Program-made: the position numbers and the translations under genes
Shown: one piece after another, positions 47,701 to 57,648 of the stretch
How the letters are laid out: each line of letters begins with the position of its first letter
Numbering within the stretch: position 1 is the first letter of the stretch
DNA from: Silene latifolia
Lineage: Eukaryota > Streptophyta > Magnoliopsida > Caryophyllales > Caryophyllaceae
Direction of reading: 5' to 3'
Length of the DNA stretch: 64,000 nucleotides
NCBI RefSeq assembly: GCF_048544455.1
Contig: NC_133536.1
Location: 199,085,325-199,149,324, forward strand
Notes under the pieces: model-generated
Seen by the model: only the letters and a program-made list of their open reading frames with translations
What the model was told of the DNA's origin: nothing
Databases searched by the model: none

Positions 47701-48122
47701 GTTTTCGTGTTCTTTTTTTTTTTTCGATTATTCCGTTTGATTTTCGCGTAACACGACTACATCCGATTGAATTCAAAGCATCTATCCTAATTCCGTCACT
47801 AATTTGGCATCTATCCTAATTCCGTCACACATTTACAAACTAAGCAAAATACTACAAAAAAAATTTAATCCCGAATCACATACCTTGTTGAATGTTTGAA
47901 TTCGTGACGGAAATGATGCGGTCGATACGTTTGTGTCGGGTTTTTTTTTTCAAAATCTGACTCGGGTTGTTTTTTTTCAAAAATTGGAATGTGATAGGTA
48001 GTTTTTGAATAAAAAGGAAAATATTAGGGGGAGTGTGAGGGAGGGGCAAATTAGGAAGTTCATTAAAATTGTCGACGATATTTAGTAATTTGTCGACGAC
48101 CTTTAGCAGCCAGGTTGATTAA

Positions 48123-49213
48123 TGGGCTAAAGAAATCAAAAGAAACAAGCAACCAACATGTGCACATGGGTTTGTCCCCACTTGGACCAACATACAAATT
48201 ATCGGAATGCAAAGATCAAAAACGAAAAGCATGAGCAGCAACTCACGCGAGTCGCGGATGGCTATGCGCGGGTCGCCCGTATAACTTTTGTACCTTGTTT
48301 ACGTGGTTTCCAAATTTTAGTTATTTCCTTTTTTATTATTATTATTATTAGTTAAGGATTCATCTGATGATTATTCATTCAGGTTGTAATTTTGGAAAAA
48401 ACTCCTTTGCACCCTAATTACTTTTGTATGAAAATTATGAGGAACTAATCCTCCCTTTCTTGGATCGATATATTGAAGCTATCTTCCAATTAATTGTGAG
48501 ATTGTTGTTTCTTTCTTTATTTCTCAAATATTGTTTATGTCTCTTGCTCATATTTTATGATTATTGTTTCTCTTGCTAATCTGATCAATTAGTAATTGTT
48601 TACTTTAATCTATTGCATGTTTAGAAATTGAATCAGTAATTGTTCAATTAATCTAGACTAAAGTAGCAAATTTTACCCTGATAATTTGTATGGGTTTCAT
48701 CGTTATTAGGACGAAGTAGAGACTAAACATATAATTCGAATCGTTAACCGCGTGTGTTAAAGATCGTTATCTTCATTGCTTCCTTTGATCGTTAATGCTA
48801 TTGTTGGATTAAATCTAGACGCGTGGATTAGATTGTTCAATAATTAGGGTCTTCTAATATCGCGTTTCGAGTTAGTTGACTATATTTAAGAGGAAGAAGG
48901 AAACTTGGATTTTCACAATAGAGTACTTGAGAGTAATTGAATTAAAGACAATCGAAGACCAATTAGTTTGTTGATAGTGGATGTTTGTTGACCCAAGACC
49001 TGAATTCATCTTATTTTCTTTATTACTTTGTCATATTAGTTATTAGCTTATTCAATCAACAAAACCCCCATATTATTGTTACTTGTACTCTTTACTTTTT
49101 ACACATTAATTACATCACCTTTCATGTGGATTCGACACCTGACTTACTTCTACTATATAGTTAAGGTAATAGGACTTTATTACTTATTTTTGGGGGCATA
49201 CGACTTTGGCTCA
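48123..49213 (+). repeat. Remainder of outer element 5' LTR
   Basis: With 36382-36401 and 44527-44779 this makes one LTR of about 1.36 kb. The 3' LTR (973 bp) lacks the segment matching about 48493-48883, a deletion at cttccaattaatta. Confidence 0.85.
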
Positions 49214-49221
49214 CTAAATTT

Positions 49222-49239
49222 TGGCGCCGTTGCCGGGGA
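49222..49239 (+). other. Primer binding site, tRNA-Asp
   Basis: tggcgccgttgccgggga, a full match to the usual Athila/Tat tRNA-Asp primer sequence. Confidence 0.9.
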
Positions 49240-49466
49240 AGACAATTGTTTAATTTATGTGTCATAGTGTAGAGAGTTTTAGTTAGTTCTAATATTTTTC
49301 AAGTGTCTATATTGAGTCTTTATTCCTTGTTTGATGGCTGCTCGATTGAATTGTCCTCAATATAAGAATGAATTATTTTATAAGTATTTTAATAGATTGG
49401 GTGAGTAAGTCTCTAGATGTCGTTACCCGTATCAAAACATGAGAACTTTGTCATGTAGTTTATAAT

Positions 49467-50641
49467 ATGTTAAATAATGACACTATGAAGAATGTTCATT
49501 CTTTAAGTGGGGGAAAGTTCATTAATGGGTTGAGCTATGAGGAAAAGTGGGAGCTTTTTCAATATTTGGCTTATGACACTGAAGAATGGGAGAGATATAA
49601 TTCACTTCCTATACAACCCCAATCCCTTTATTCTAATACTTTGAACTGTCATGACAACTCACCTTTGTCTACCGAGGATTTGATACTTGCTTATGTGACT
49701 GATGTGAATTATTCTTGTGTTAATGTTACTCCCTCCAAATGTGAGACTAACCTAGTTAGTCAAGATTTAGAGGACCGAGTTGGACAAGTGACTAATCACT
49801 TAATATGTGTGTGACACAAGAAGAACTTGATTCTCATTATATTAAGTGGGAAGCTAAGCATGTTGATAAGTTTTATGACCCCCTACCCCTTGAACCTGAA
49901 GTGCACCACTCTTTTAAAGAGTCTGATGATGATACTGATGATGATGGTTTTTGGGATGAAGATGATAAGGAGGATGGTTATAATTTGACACATTCATCAC
50001 CCCCTCCCTCTATTTGTATGCATGTTGACTCCTCTTGTACTATTATTGAAATGACACTTTCTATTGATGATTCCTTAATTCATAATGACTTGAATGATGT
50101 CTTGAGCTTTGTTGATTCTTCAAGTGTGAATGTTGAGGATGAGCAAGAGAGAGTTATGGATGAGTAGACTGAAGTGGATGAGGTAGAATTTGAGGTTCTA
50201 TGTTTTGCTGGAGATGATCATTCCATGATTGATAATTTGGGAGATATATTATCTGTTAGAGAACCTATACCTTTAGGGAATGATATAATAATTGCAGGTT
50301 TCAAGTAGAGCATCAATGAAGTAAAAGTGGACGAGTTAATTGAGTTCTCCCCTCAAAAAGAGGAGTCATTCACGGCTCATCTTAAGGAGCCACCTGAGTT
50401 AGTTTCTAAAGGTCCTTGTATCTTATATTCCCGTTATTTGGTTTTCCTTAGACCAAGGTTATCTTTCAAGGAACCATATCGTGACAATGAAGCTATCTTT
50501 GAACAATATAGAGGTTTGGAAAATCACTCATATGCTTATATCTATTTTGTTCATGGATTATTGCAACTTATACTTTGTTGTTATCATCATTCATCTAACT
50601 TGTTTGCGAGCATATGTTTGATAAACTACTCGAGGCATTGA
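49467..50641 (+). pseudogene. Decayed acidic protein of the outer LTR element
   Basis: First frame 49467-49814 (FINGLSYEEKWELFQYLAYD) overlaps a second by 10 bases (49805 on; CVTQEELDSHYIKWEAKHVD, ESDDDTDDDGFWDEDDKEDG). The second is interrupted by TAG at 50165 and TAG at 50307 but stays in one frame to 50641. No zinc knuckle, protease or RT motif is present. The acidic region is loosely like the tail after the protease at 62545-63324, so it may be a gag-pol linker relic. I do not recognise its function. Confidence 0.45.
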
Positions 50642-50748
50642 GTTGTTCCGCAATTGGCAAACCATTGAGTTGAAGAAGATTCTTAAAAGGTACATTTCTA
50701 AACTGTTACTTAAGTCGAGTGGTTTACCACTCCGCGAGATGTCGAGCC

Positions 50749-50787
50749 AGCGACGTAAAACAACAGCGCTTCTGGGAGGCAACCCAT
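50749..50787 (+). other. Conserved Athila/Tat block with GGG-AGGCAA-CCC hairpin
   Basis: Same block as 13561-13603: cgacgtaaaacaacagcgct then ctgggaggcaaccca. Lies after the coding remnant in both elements. Confidence 0.6.
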
Positions 50788-51409
50788 AGATTTGTGTGTG
50801 CAATCTTAAAAGAAAAAAAGACAAAATTGCCTTGATTTATGGTGTTTTGCGACATAAGAAGGGAGACATAGAAGGCCGGATGGGTAGGATAGAGGCTAAG
50901 GTGTGGAGAAACCGCGGTGTGTTGTTGTGGGCACCTTGCTAATGCGGTTGGATGGTTTGTTGTTTTGGCGTAGAGAAGATTAGGATTGACCATCTAAGCT
51001 CGGAGTTGTGGAAGTGTTTTATTTATGTGCAATCTGTTGCTGGCACATATGTTATTAGAGCTACTTGGTCATCTGTTAGGATCAGAGTAATAAGGGGCGT
51101 TAGTCTTCTTTGCTTACTCTTATCTTGTGTTAGCCTTGTGTGATTGTGTTTTATGGAATATGCTAATGGCCAAATGTGGGGAGGAAGTGTGGTGCGTGGA
51201 TTGCTCTATTCCACGCGGTGTTGAAGCTTGACATGTCTATTGAGTCGTCTGGCGTTTTCTTCATTCAAGTGTGGGGAGGGAGAATCGTTCCGATTTGCAG
51301 TCATTTGTACTTGTGTGGTATGTTTATTTCGGTTATTTATTTCAGCAAAATAAAAAAAAGGAAAAAAAAATGAAAAATGAAAAAAAAAATGAAAAAGAAA
51401 GAAAAAGTA

Positions 51410-51512
51410 TCTCGGCTAGGTGAAAACCCGAAAGGGCGCCTAGGCAAGATTGGGATGTGGCCGAGGACGGAGTGAAAACCCGCAAGGGCGGGGGCACTCT
51501 AGGCAAAATGAG
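51410..51512 (+). repeat. Short duplicated block (gtgaaaacccg)
   Basis: gtgaaaacccgaaagggcg and gtgaaaacccgcaagggcgg occur 60 bases apart, each able to form a small stem. Noncoding part of the outer element. Confidence 0.6.
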
Positions 51513-51679
51513 AGACTTAGGAAAAAAATTTCCGTTGTTATTTTGATCCATTATTTGTGTTCGAGACCGTCCTAAGAGTTTCATTGTAAGTCTTGCTAGC
51601 TTCCTTGTGCTTCTGTGGATTGGTATTGGTATGAGCTACTTATAAGTCCTTTGAGTTTACTCCAGGACGAGTACAGATC

Positions 51680-51694
51680 TACTTGTGGGGAAGT
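51680..51694 (+). other. Polypurine tract of outer element
   Basis: cttgtggggaagt just before the 3' LTR. Upstream gtttactccaggacgag is the counterpart of gtttactcgaggacgag in the Athila element. Confidence 0.65.
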
Positions 51695-52667
51695 TGATAA
51701 GACGGGTTTATTACGTTATATAAGTGTCGATTTATGTGAATGATTGGTAGAATGCGTTGATTATTGGAGGTCTAAGAGAACAAATTATCATTTTATAACT
51801 TGGCTTGTATTTTGGGATTCATTGGTGAAATTATGGATTTGGTTAGTAATTTTGGATCAATTCCACAATATGATACTAGCTTGATCCTTTGGGCTCAACA
51901 AGGTCGAAATAACGAGATGATAAAAGATTAGAGATTGGATTCTAACTTGGACTGGTGAATTGATTAATGGGCTACAGAAATCAAAAGAAACAAGCAACCA
52001 ACATGTGCACATGGGTTTGTCCACACTCGGACCAACAATTGTTGGAATGCAAAGATCAAAAACGAAAAGCACGAGCAACAACTCACGCGAGTCGCGGATG
52101 GATATGCGCGGGTCGCCCGTGTCACTTTTGTAACTTGTTTACGTGGTTTCTAAATTTCAGTTATTTCCTTTTTTTTTTATTATTATTATTAGTTAACGAT
52201 TCATATGATTATTCATTCAAGTTGTAATTTTGGAAAAAACTCTCTTGAACCCTAATTACTTTTGTATGAAAATTATGAGGAACTAATCCTCCCTTTCTTG
52301 GATCGATAAATTGAAGCTATCTTCCAATTAATTACTTAAGAGGAAGAAAGAAACTTGGATTTCCACAATAGAGTACTTGAGAGTAATTGAATTAAAGACA
52401 ATCGAAGACCAATTAGTTTGTTGATAGTGGATGTTTGTTGACCCAAGACCCGAATTCATCTTATTTTCTTTATTATTTTGTCATATTAGTTATTAGCTTA
52501 TTCAATCAACAAAACCCCCTATTATTGTTACTTGTATTGTACTCTTTACTTTTTACACATTAATTACATCGCCTTCCCTATGGATTCGACACCCGACTTA
52601 CCTCTACTATATAGTTAAGGTAATAGGACTTTATTACTTATTTTTGGGAGCATACGACTTTGGCTCA
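51695..52667 (+). repeat. 3' LTR of outer element
   Basis: Begins TGATAAGACGGG and ends ggctca (or three bases later). Reads through both nested-insertion sites of the 5' LTR without interruption, proving those are insertions. Confidence 0.9.
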
Positions 52668-52810
52668 CCAGCATGCTAGCCATAAACATGTGATAATCAA
52701 ATAATAATGGTCCCGCTATACATCAAAGACTACGGTAATGGCACACTTCACTTTAGTTCACTACCATATACGTCCGACTTGATGGCGACTCGAGTCCATA
52801 CGCACTTCAC
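52668..52810 (+). pseudogene. Internal fragment of second carboxylesterase copy
   Basis: atggtcccgctatacatcaa then gactacggtaatggcac encodes PLYIKDYGNGT, matching APYIIDYGNGT of the intact copy (about 54815-54850). gactcgagtccata (about 52785) matches the later tctcgagtccaat. Stops and missing sequence show it is dead. It continues the fragment at 36201-36381 across the 16.3-kb insertion. Confidence 0.5.
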
Positions 52811-53037
52811 TAATCACACTACCATATACGTCCGATTTTGTTCATCGATTTTGTTACTAACTTGATAGAAAATCTATAGTCTGTGTGGCATGATGCCATC
52901 CCTACACTCTTCATTTGTCTCTTACTTCTACTGTCCATACATATACCATATATTCATGGTGTCCATTGATTTTTCTACTATCAATAGTCTCTCCAATTCT
53001 CCTAATTTTCATCATTTTATGCATCTAAAAAAATTTC

Positions 53038-53074
53038 ATGGCTAAGAAAAATAACCAAATCTCCATAATATTTT
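53038..53074 (+). pseudogene. Displaced 5' end of the carboxylesterase gene (signal peptide start)
   Basis: ATG 53038 opens MAKKNNQISIIF. Skipping the Pack-MULE (with one 9-bp duplication) and the MITE (with one TTA), the frame runs through 54332-54357 and into 54748 without a stop. The result has a basic N-terminus and a run of hydrophobic residues, a typical secretory signal peptide. Three coding pieces agreeing in frame is strong evidence that this was the original start. Confidence 0.75.
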
Positions 53075-53367
53075 GAGTAAATTATCAATTACACCCACGT
53101 CAAATGCACTTTTTTACATTTACTCCCACGTCAAATTTTTTTTTTAATTTACACCCAAGTTAATAGCTCAGGTTAGAAATTGCACCCCAACCCATTTTCA
53201 GGCGAAAAACTATGTGAAATGACAAAATTACCCCCGGGTGTTTCTAACTCTGAATAACCTGTGACTCTTCATTTCATTTCCCCATTTCAGTTTTTACACT
53301 AATTTCATCCCAATTTTTCCCCCAAAATCTTCCCCTTTCAAATTTTCGTATAAATCCCAATTAAATT

Positions 53368-53865
53368 ATGCAAATTGAATTGATTTCGAGTAATTTGCAT
53401 GAGTTGACTCGTGATTTATGCACTTTGCTTGAAATATTACCGTTGAAGGAGCTTGAATTGAGCGAAGATGTCGATGAATTGCGCGAATTCTTGATCGCAC
53501 AGTGCCGAAACGATACGACGTTGGTTGACCTTAACGATGATCAATTGAGAATTAGGGTTATGTCGATGCTTGATTCGATTAAGAGAGAGGTGGTCCCCGA
53601 TCACGGTGAACTCCGGGAGGTATTTGCTCGACTCGGACTGAGTGACTCAGCGAGTTGCCGTAAGGAGATTAGGTTGTTACAGGAGGAGTTTCAGTGTCAG
53701 GGTGATGATAAGTCGAGGTCCGAGGTTGCCGCACTTGTTGGCCTCGTAAGGTACGCCAAATGCGTGCTTTATGGCGCGTCTGTTCCGTATCTTGACGAGT
53801 CTACAAGTCGGAACTCGTCCTTGGAGATGAATGCACCGTCGGATTTTCGAGTCAATCATTCCTGA
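53368..53865 (+). CDS. Captured U-box E3 ligase (PUB) N-terminal fragment
   Basis: 165 codons from ATG 53368, preceded by a leader-like CT-rich stretch that also seems captured. LTRDLCTLLEILPLKELELS, LREVFARLGL and EVAALVGLVRYAKCVLYGAS match the U-box N-terminal (UND) region of plant PUB proteins. The U-box and ARM repeats are absent, so it cannot be a ligase. The frame is intact, so it could be translated if the element is transcribed; any effect on the parent gene is speculation. Confidence 0.65.
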   Translation: MQIELISSNLHELTRDLCTLLEILPLKELELSEDVDELREFLIAQCRNDTTLVDLNDDQLRIRVMSMLDSIKREVVPDHGELREVFARLGLSDSASCRKEIRLLQEEFQCQGDDKSRSEVAALVGLVRYAKCVLYGASVPYLDESTSRNSSLEMNAPSDFRVNHS

Positions 53866-54110
53866 CTAAGGCTATCAACCCTCGAACCAACTTCATTCCG
53901 TAACCGCTCCATCGCAACCTTATACTTTTCAAGCTCATTGAATACAAATTAATAAAATTGAACACATTGAACAAAAACAAAACAATGGGGAATGAATTAC
54001 CTTGAGGATTAGTAACACAATGAAGGAAATCAAATTAGGGGAAATATAAGAGAGAATGATGAAGAAGGTAGGGAAGGGAATGAATGAGATGTTAAACATC
54101 AAACAAGCAC
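53866..54110 (-). pseudogene. Second captured fragment, coiled-coil exon plus intron
   Basis: Minus strand: exon-like 53867-53940 encodes ELEKYKVAMERLRNEV, a helical heptad-like peptide. Upstream, a cctcaag|gtaattc donor (about 53998) and an intron-like T-rich stretch precede it, with a CT-rich leader-like region to about 54110. The donor gene is not recognised. Intron retention shows capture at the DNA level. Confidence 0.5.
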
Positions 54111-54357
54111 AAAGTCAATAAAGAAAGCAGGAGGGTAAAATCGTCCTAAAAATATGTTTTATCCCAGAAACTTTGAAAATTGACGGAAATTTGGCCGGAT
54201 TCCGATATTGGGTGCAATTTGTAAACTGAGCTATTAACTTGGGTGTAATTTAATAAAAAAATTTGACGTGGGAGTAAATGTAAAAATGTGTATTTGACGT
54301 GGGTGTAATTGATAATTTACTCTAATATTTTTCATCATTTTTACCTTGACACTATTA

Positions 54358-54744
54358 GAGCATCCACAATGGTAAACTAGTTGCTACTAGCTTACCTTTG
54401 CCACATAAGATTTTCAAGCTACAATATTTCTAAGCTACAAACTACTACAATGGTAAGCTACTAACTTAGTATTGTGGCTTAAATGCACCATATGTCAACT
54501 ACCTTCCACAACACTTTTTTAATTAATATATTTACTTATTTTACCTAGAAAATAAAAACTAAAAATATTTAGTGTTGTTTTAATTGGTAGATTTTTTCTT
54601 GTAGGCCCATTTGAGCTACTAGCTCCATGGAGCTACTAGCTCAATTTAAGCTAGTACATGTAAAGTGCTCCAATGGTTAAGCAAGTAGCTTGAAAACTTT
54701 TTTATTTGCAAGCAAGTCCTTTTGCTTAACCATTGGAGATGCTC
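54358..54744. mobile_element. PIF/Harbinger-like MITE
   Basis: Ends gagcatccacaatgg and ccattggagatgctc are inverted; TTA duplication (54355-54357, 54745-54747) is typical of PIF/Harbinger. Another family member is at 1-348. Internal sub-repeats of taagctac. Its right end contributes ATGCTC, the first ATG of the present carboxylesterase frame. Confidence 0.85.
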
Positions 54745-55734
54745 TTAGTTCCTCAAACATTTTCGTCTCACCATGATCAACGTAAACGTACTCCAACTCA
54801 AATTGTAAAGCTCGCACCATACATCATAGATTATGGTAACGGTACCATAATCCGTGACCCAACTGCCACGCCTTCCTACTCACCGCCTCCAAATAATTCT
54901 CGAGTCCAATCTAGAGACATAACCATAGTCTCCAATCTGGGATACCAGCTCCGGGCCCGAATCATCATGCCAGCCCGGCCCGATCCAGCCCGAAAAATCC
55001 CCGTCCTCTTATACTTTCACGGGGGAGCCTTTTGCATTGGGTCAGCTTTTGGGTTGCTGGACACCACGTATCTGGCCCGGGTCTCGGCTGAGGCCAATGT
55101 GTTGGGTATTTCATTAGATTACCGTCTTTACCCGGAGCATCGGATTCCAGTCCCATACGACGATGCATGGGCCGCTCTCAATTGGATAGCGACCCATAAA
55201 TCGGGTTTAGGTGCGAACTTGGACCCGTGGTTGGCCCAGTACGGGGACTTGAGCCGGGTTTTTGTTGGGGGAGATAGTGCTGGAGGTAACATAGCTCACA
55301 ACTTAGTGATCCGGGCCACACCTGGCCCAATCGGTATAACGGGCCTATTTTTGGCAATGCCGTATTTTCTCGGGTCAAAGCTGGTCCCATTAGAGCCCGC
55401 GAATATCAAATACTCAACTAACTATAAGGTTTGGTCATATGTCTGCAATAAGTGTAAAGGTGGGGTGGATAATAGGTACATTAACCCGTTCGCGCCTAAG
55501 GCGGTTTCTTTGAGCCGCCTCGGGTGTAAGAAGTTGTTGGTTTATACGGCCGAGATTGATGAACTTAGAGGGCGTGGACGGTGGTACTATGAACAAGTTA
55601 AAGCAAGTGGATGGAAGGGCCAGGCCCAATTGATTGAAGCCCAAGGTCAAGAGCATGTCTTTCATATATTGAAACCTCAAGATCCTGCAACAACTAAGCT
55701 GATTAATGATTTTTCAACATTTATCAATAATTAG
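54739..55734 (+). CDS. Plant carboxylesterase (CXE-type alpha/beta hydrolase)
   Basis: 331 codons from ATG 54739, the first ATG after a stop at 54727. The family hydrolyses esters and includes GID1-like relatives; the substrate is unknown. Oxyanion motif YFHGGAFCIGS (His 94), nucleophile elbow GGDSAGG (Ser 180), acid TAEIDELRGRGRWYYEQ (Asp 274) and EHVFH (His 306) form a complete triad. Length suits the family (about 310-350), and like most CXE genes it has no intron. The first codons come from the MITE; the ancestral start and signal peptide lie upstream (53038). As it stands the product would lack the signal peptide and be cytosolic, or the gene may be dead for lack of promoter. Confidence 0.88.
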   Translation: MLLVPQTFSSHHDQRKRTPTQIVKLAPYIIDYGNGTIIRDPTATPSYSPPPNNSRVQSRDITIVSNLGYQLRARIIMPARPDPARKIPVLLYFHGGAFCIGSAFGLLDTTYLARVSAEANVLGISLDYRLYPEHRIPVPYDDAWAALNWIATHKSGLGANLDPWLAQYGDLSRVFVGGDSAGGNIAHNLVIRATPGPIGITGLFLAMPYFLGSKLVPLEPANIKYSTNYKVWSYVCNKCKGGVDNRYINPFAPKAVSLSRLGCKKLLVYTAEIDELRGRGRWYYEQVKASGWKGQAQLIEAQGQEHVFHILKPQDPATTKLINDFSTFINN

Positions 55735-55969
55735 GTGTTGGGATTAGTGGTGTTGTTTACTTGTGTTTTGATTTGATTAATAAGAATTGATATTAATCAT
55801 CTTCTCTCGTAATTTACATAGTATAAAATCCAAGTTTTTTCTTGGTTTTTGATTGACCGTTAAGTTTCTATATGTGGGCCCTTATATGTCTCTCATAGTA
55901 CTATTTAATTACCCTCTTTCATCAACCTAGTTCTTATTTCTATCTCTTATTCATATTTTAGTTATTTTT
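55735..55969 (+). other. Carboxylesterase 3' flank
   Basis: AT-rich, with attaataagaattg about 50 bases after the stop as a possible poly(A) signal region. No other feature. Confidence 0.4.
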
Positions 55970-57200
55970 ACTAGTTGAAAAACCCGTGCGATGCACGGGG
56001 CTCTCATTAGGATCATCTGTATAAATATATTCTATAGTTGATAAAAGAGTTTCAATTATGTTTAAATCATTGATAAACAAAAGTTCGTGGTTGGTGTAGA
56101 CAGTGTAGTTGATCATCAATGAACTATTAGTGCTTTTATCATAGAAGTCATTTAGTAGTTATCATTACAGTTGTGAAACATCAAGTAACATGGTAAAAGT
56201 AGTATGTAATTAGTTTTTCCATAATTGTTATAGGTATCATTGATTTTAATTAAATATAATAGTTATCTCCATAAACATAGTGCAGCTCACCAAATGAACC
56301 ATCCTTAATAACTGAGACATGCCATTATGAGATTTGCAAATTATTTTAACCTATAACAACTACGTAAAACTAAATGGTGTTATGTAAAGCAACATGTATC
56401 ATAATTATCTATATTTAGTGTGTTTTGAGAAAATATTAGATCTCCTATAGCATAAGTTTACCTTGACTATCTACAATTAAGAGAATATTTTGCTTTTTAT
56501 ATATTTCTCGTAAAATCAAATCCATACTGAATTCTAATAAATTTAATAGTCTCTAAATAACAGTACAAAAATATATGTGATTCTACATAGAATGCATGAG
56601 ACTCCCCTTAGGATCATGTTTAACAATATGCATGTTGAATATTCTAAGAATTCAAATGTTGGTTTACATTGTCATGGTTTGGTAGTAGAAGTTAACTAAG
56701 TTGATAAAAAAAAAAAAGTCCAACTATGTTGAAAATCGGAATACAGAAAACTTTTGGGTTGATTGTTGATGGATCATCAGTCCCTTTAACATAAAAGCTA
56801 TTTTTGTTTTGGTATTAATCATAACAGTTGCATAGCATCCGAAGACACAGTTGTATTATGTAATTACCTATTTTTATTGTTGTATGCACCACCGATTTTA
56901 GTTAATTTAAATCATCATTCCCAAAAATGTGGTTTAATTTCATAAAATGAACATGTGATAACTGAGATTGGTTTTATAAGATTCACAAATTAGTTACAAC
57001 ATTTACCAATATTCCATTTATTAAGCATACGATAGTGTAAATGTTGAATGGTGGTACGCAAAACAACATGTATCTCAATTATATAGGTAGCATGTTTGGA
57101 GGATTTTTGTTAGATCTCTAAACAATAAAAAATTACTTTTGACTATCTACCATTAAGAATGATTGTTCCCTATGAACTTTATGTGAAATATATAATATGA
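55970..57200 (-). mobile_element. Helitron-like element, minus orientation (3' end resolved)
   Basis: Minus-strand 3' end: perfect hairpin cccgtgc-atc-gcacggg (55983-55999), spacer, then AACTAGT (ends 55970). The body holds two imperfect direct copies (about 55990-56570 and 56590-57170), for example gcatg/ccctt-aggatcat and gatcatcaa/gatcatcag blocks. No helicase. The 5' end is uncertain, so the right coordinate is approximate. Confidence 0.5.
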
Positions 57201-57236
57201 AATCTATTTTTCAAGATGTGAGATATATTTTTGAGT

Positions 57237-57310
57237 GAATTAACGGTCAAACTTTTCAAAGTTTGACCTCCAAAAAACAAATCAGGAGTTTTGTGTGGAT
57301 TGGAGGGAGC
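57237..57310. mobile_element. MITE remnant
   Basis: ggtcaaacttttcaaagtttgacc is a perfect palindrome, and ggattggagggag is a Stowaway-type right end. The left end is missing. Confidence 0.4.
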
Positions 57311-57648
57311 AGGATATTAGGATACTACTCTTAAACTCGATTAGTTTTAGATTAATTCTATTAAAATTATAACTCATTTTTGTTTATTTGAAATGATATC
57401 TATTAACAAAATCAAGTCTCATTATCTTACATTTTATTCTACTCTTTATTTATAATAACAAAATGAACAAAATTTCAAAAAAGAGTTCCAATTTTAAGAA
57501 ATGGCTTCAAATTACTAAATATATATGTACAATCGTTTCATTTCTTAACCAATATATATGAGTTTGACCTAATTTATTACACTAAGGAGTACTTCATATT
57601 CAACTAAACTCATATGGAATACCTCATAGTTAATCATTAACAAAAAAA

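Larger units (their letters stand above)
44780..48114. mobile_element. Mutator-like element carrying transposase and plant-mobile-domain remnants
   Basis: Terminal inverted repeats share gtcgtcgacaaattactaaa and tatcgtcgacaatt (44793-44830, 48068-48105). A duplication ttgattaa (44772-44779, 48115-48122) flanks it; with one mismatch it is 9 bp, the MULE length. The interior has a plus-strand MULE transposase fragment, a minus-strand PMD remnant meeting it at about 46530, and arrays of GACGAA palindromes near each end. It sits in the 5' LTR of the outer retrotransposon, whose 3' LTR reads continuously across the site. It is a deletion derivative. Confidence 0.85.
36382..52667 (+). mobile_element. 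Non-autonomous Athila/Tat-like LTR retrotransposon with two nested insertions
   Basis: LTR start TGATAAGACGGGTTTATTAC is at 36382 and 51695; LTR end ggctca is at 49213 and 52667. The sequence ccagcatg flanks both outer ends (36374-36381, 52668-52675); the true duplication may be its last 5 bases, gcatg, if the LTR ends three bases later. The internal part (49214-51694) has a tRNA-Asp primer site, a decayed acidic protein frame and a purine tract but no protease, RT or integrase. It must have been mobilised by a relative. The 5' LTR holds the elements at 36402-44521 and 44780-48114. Confidence 0.8.
53075..54322. mobile_element. Pack-MULE carrying two host gene fragments
   Basis: Terminal inverted repeats of about 113 bp (53075-53187 and 54210-54322) start gagtaaattatcaattacac. 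A perfect 9-bp duplication taatatttt flanks it (53066-53074, 54323-54331). The 1.02-kb interior is non-MULE: a U-box protein N-terminus on plus and an exon-intron fragment on minus. No transposase. This is the definition of a Pack-MULE. Confidence 0.92.
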
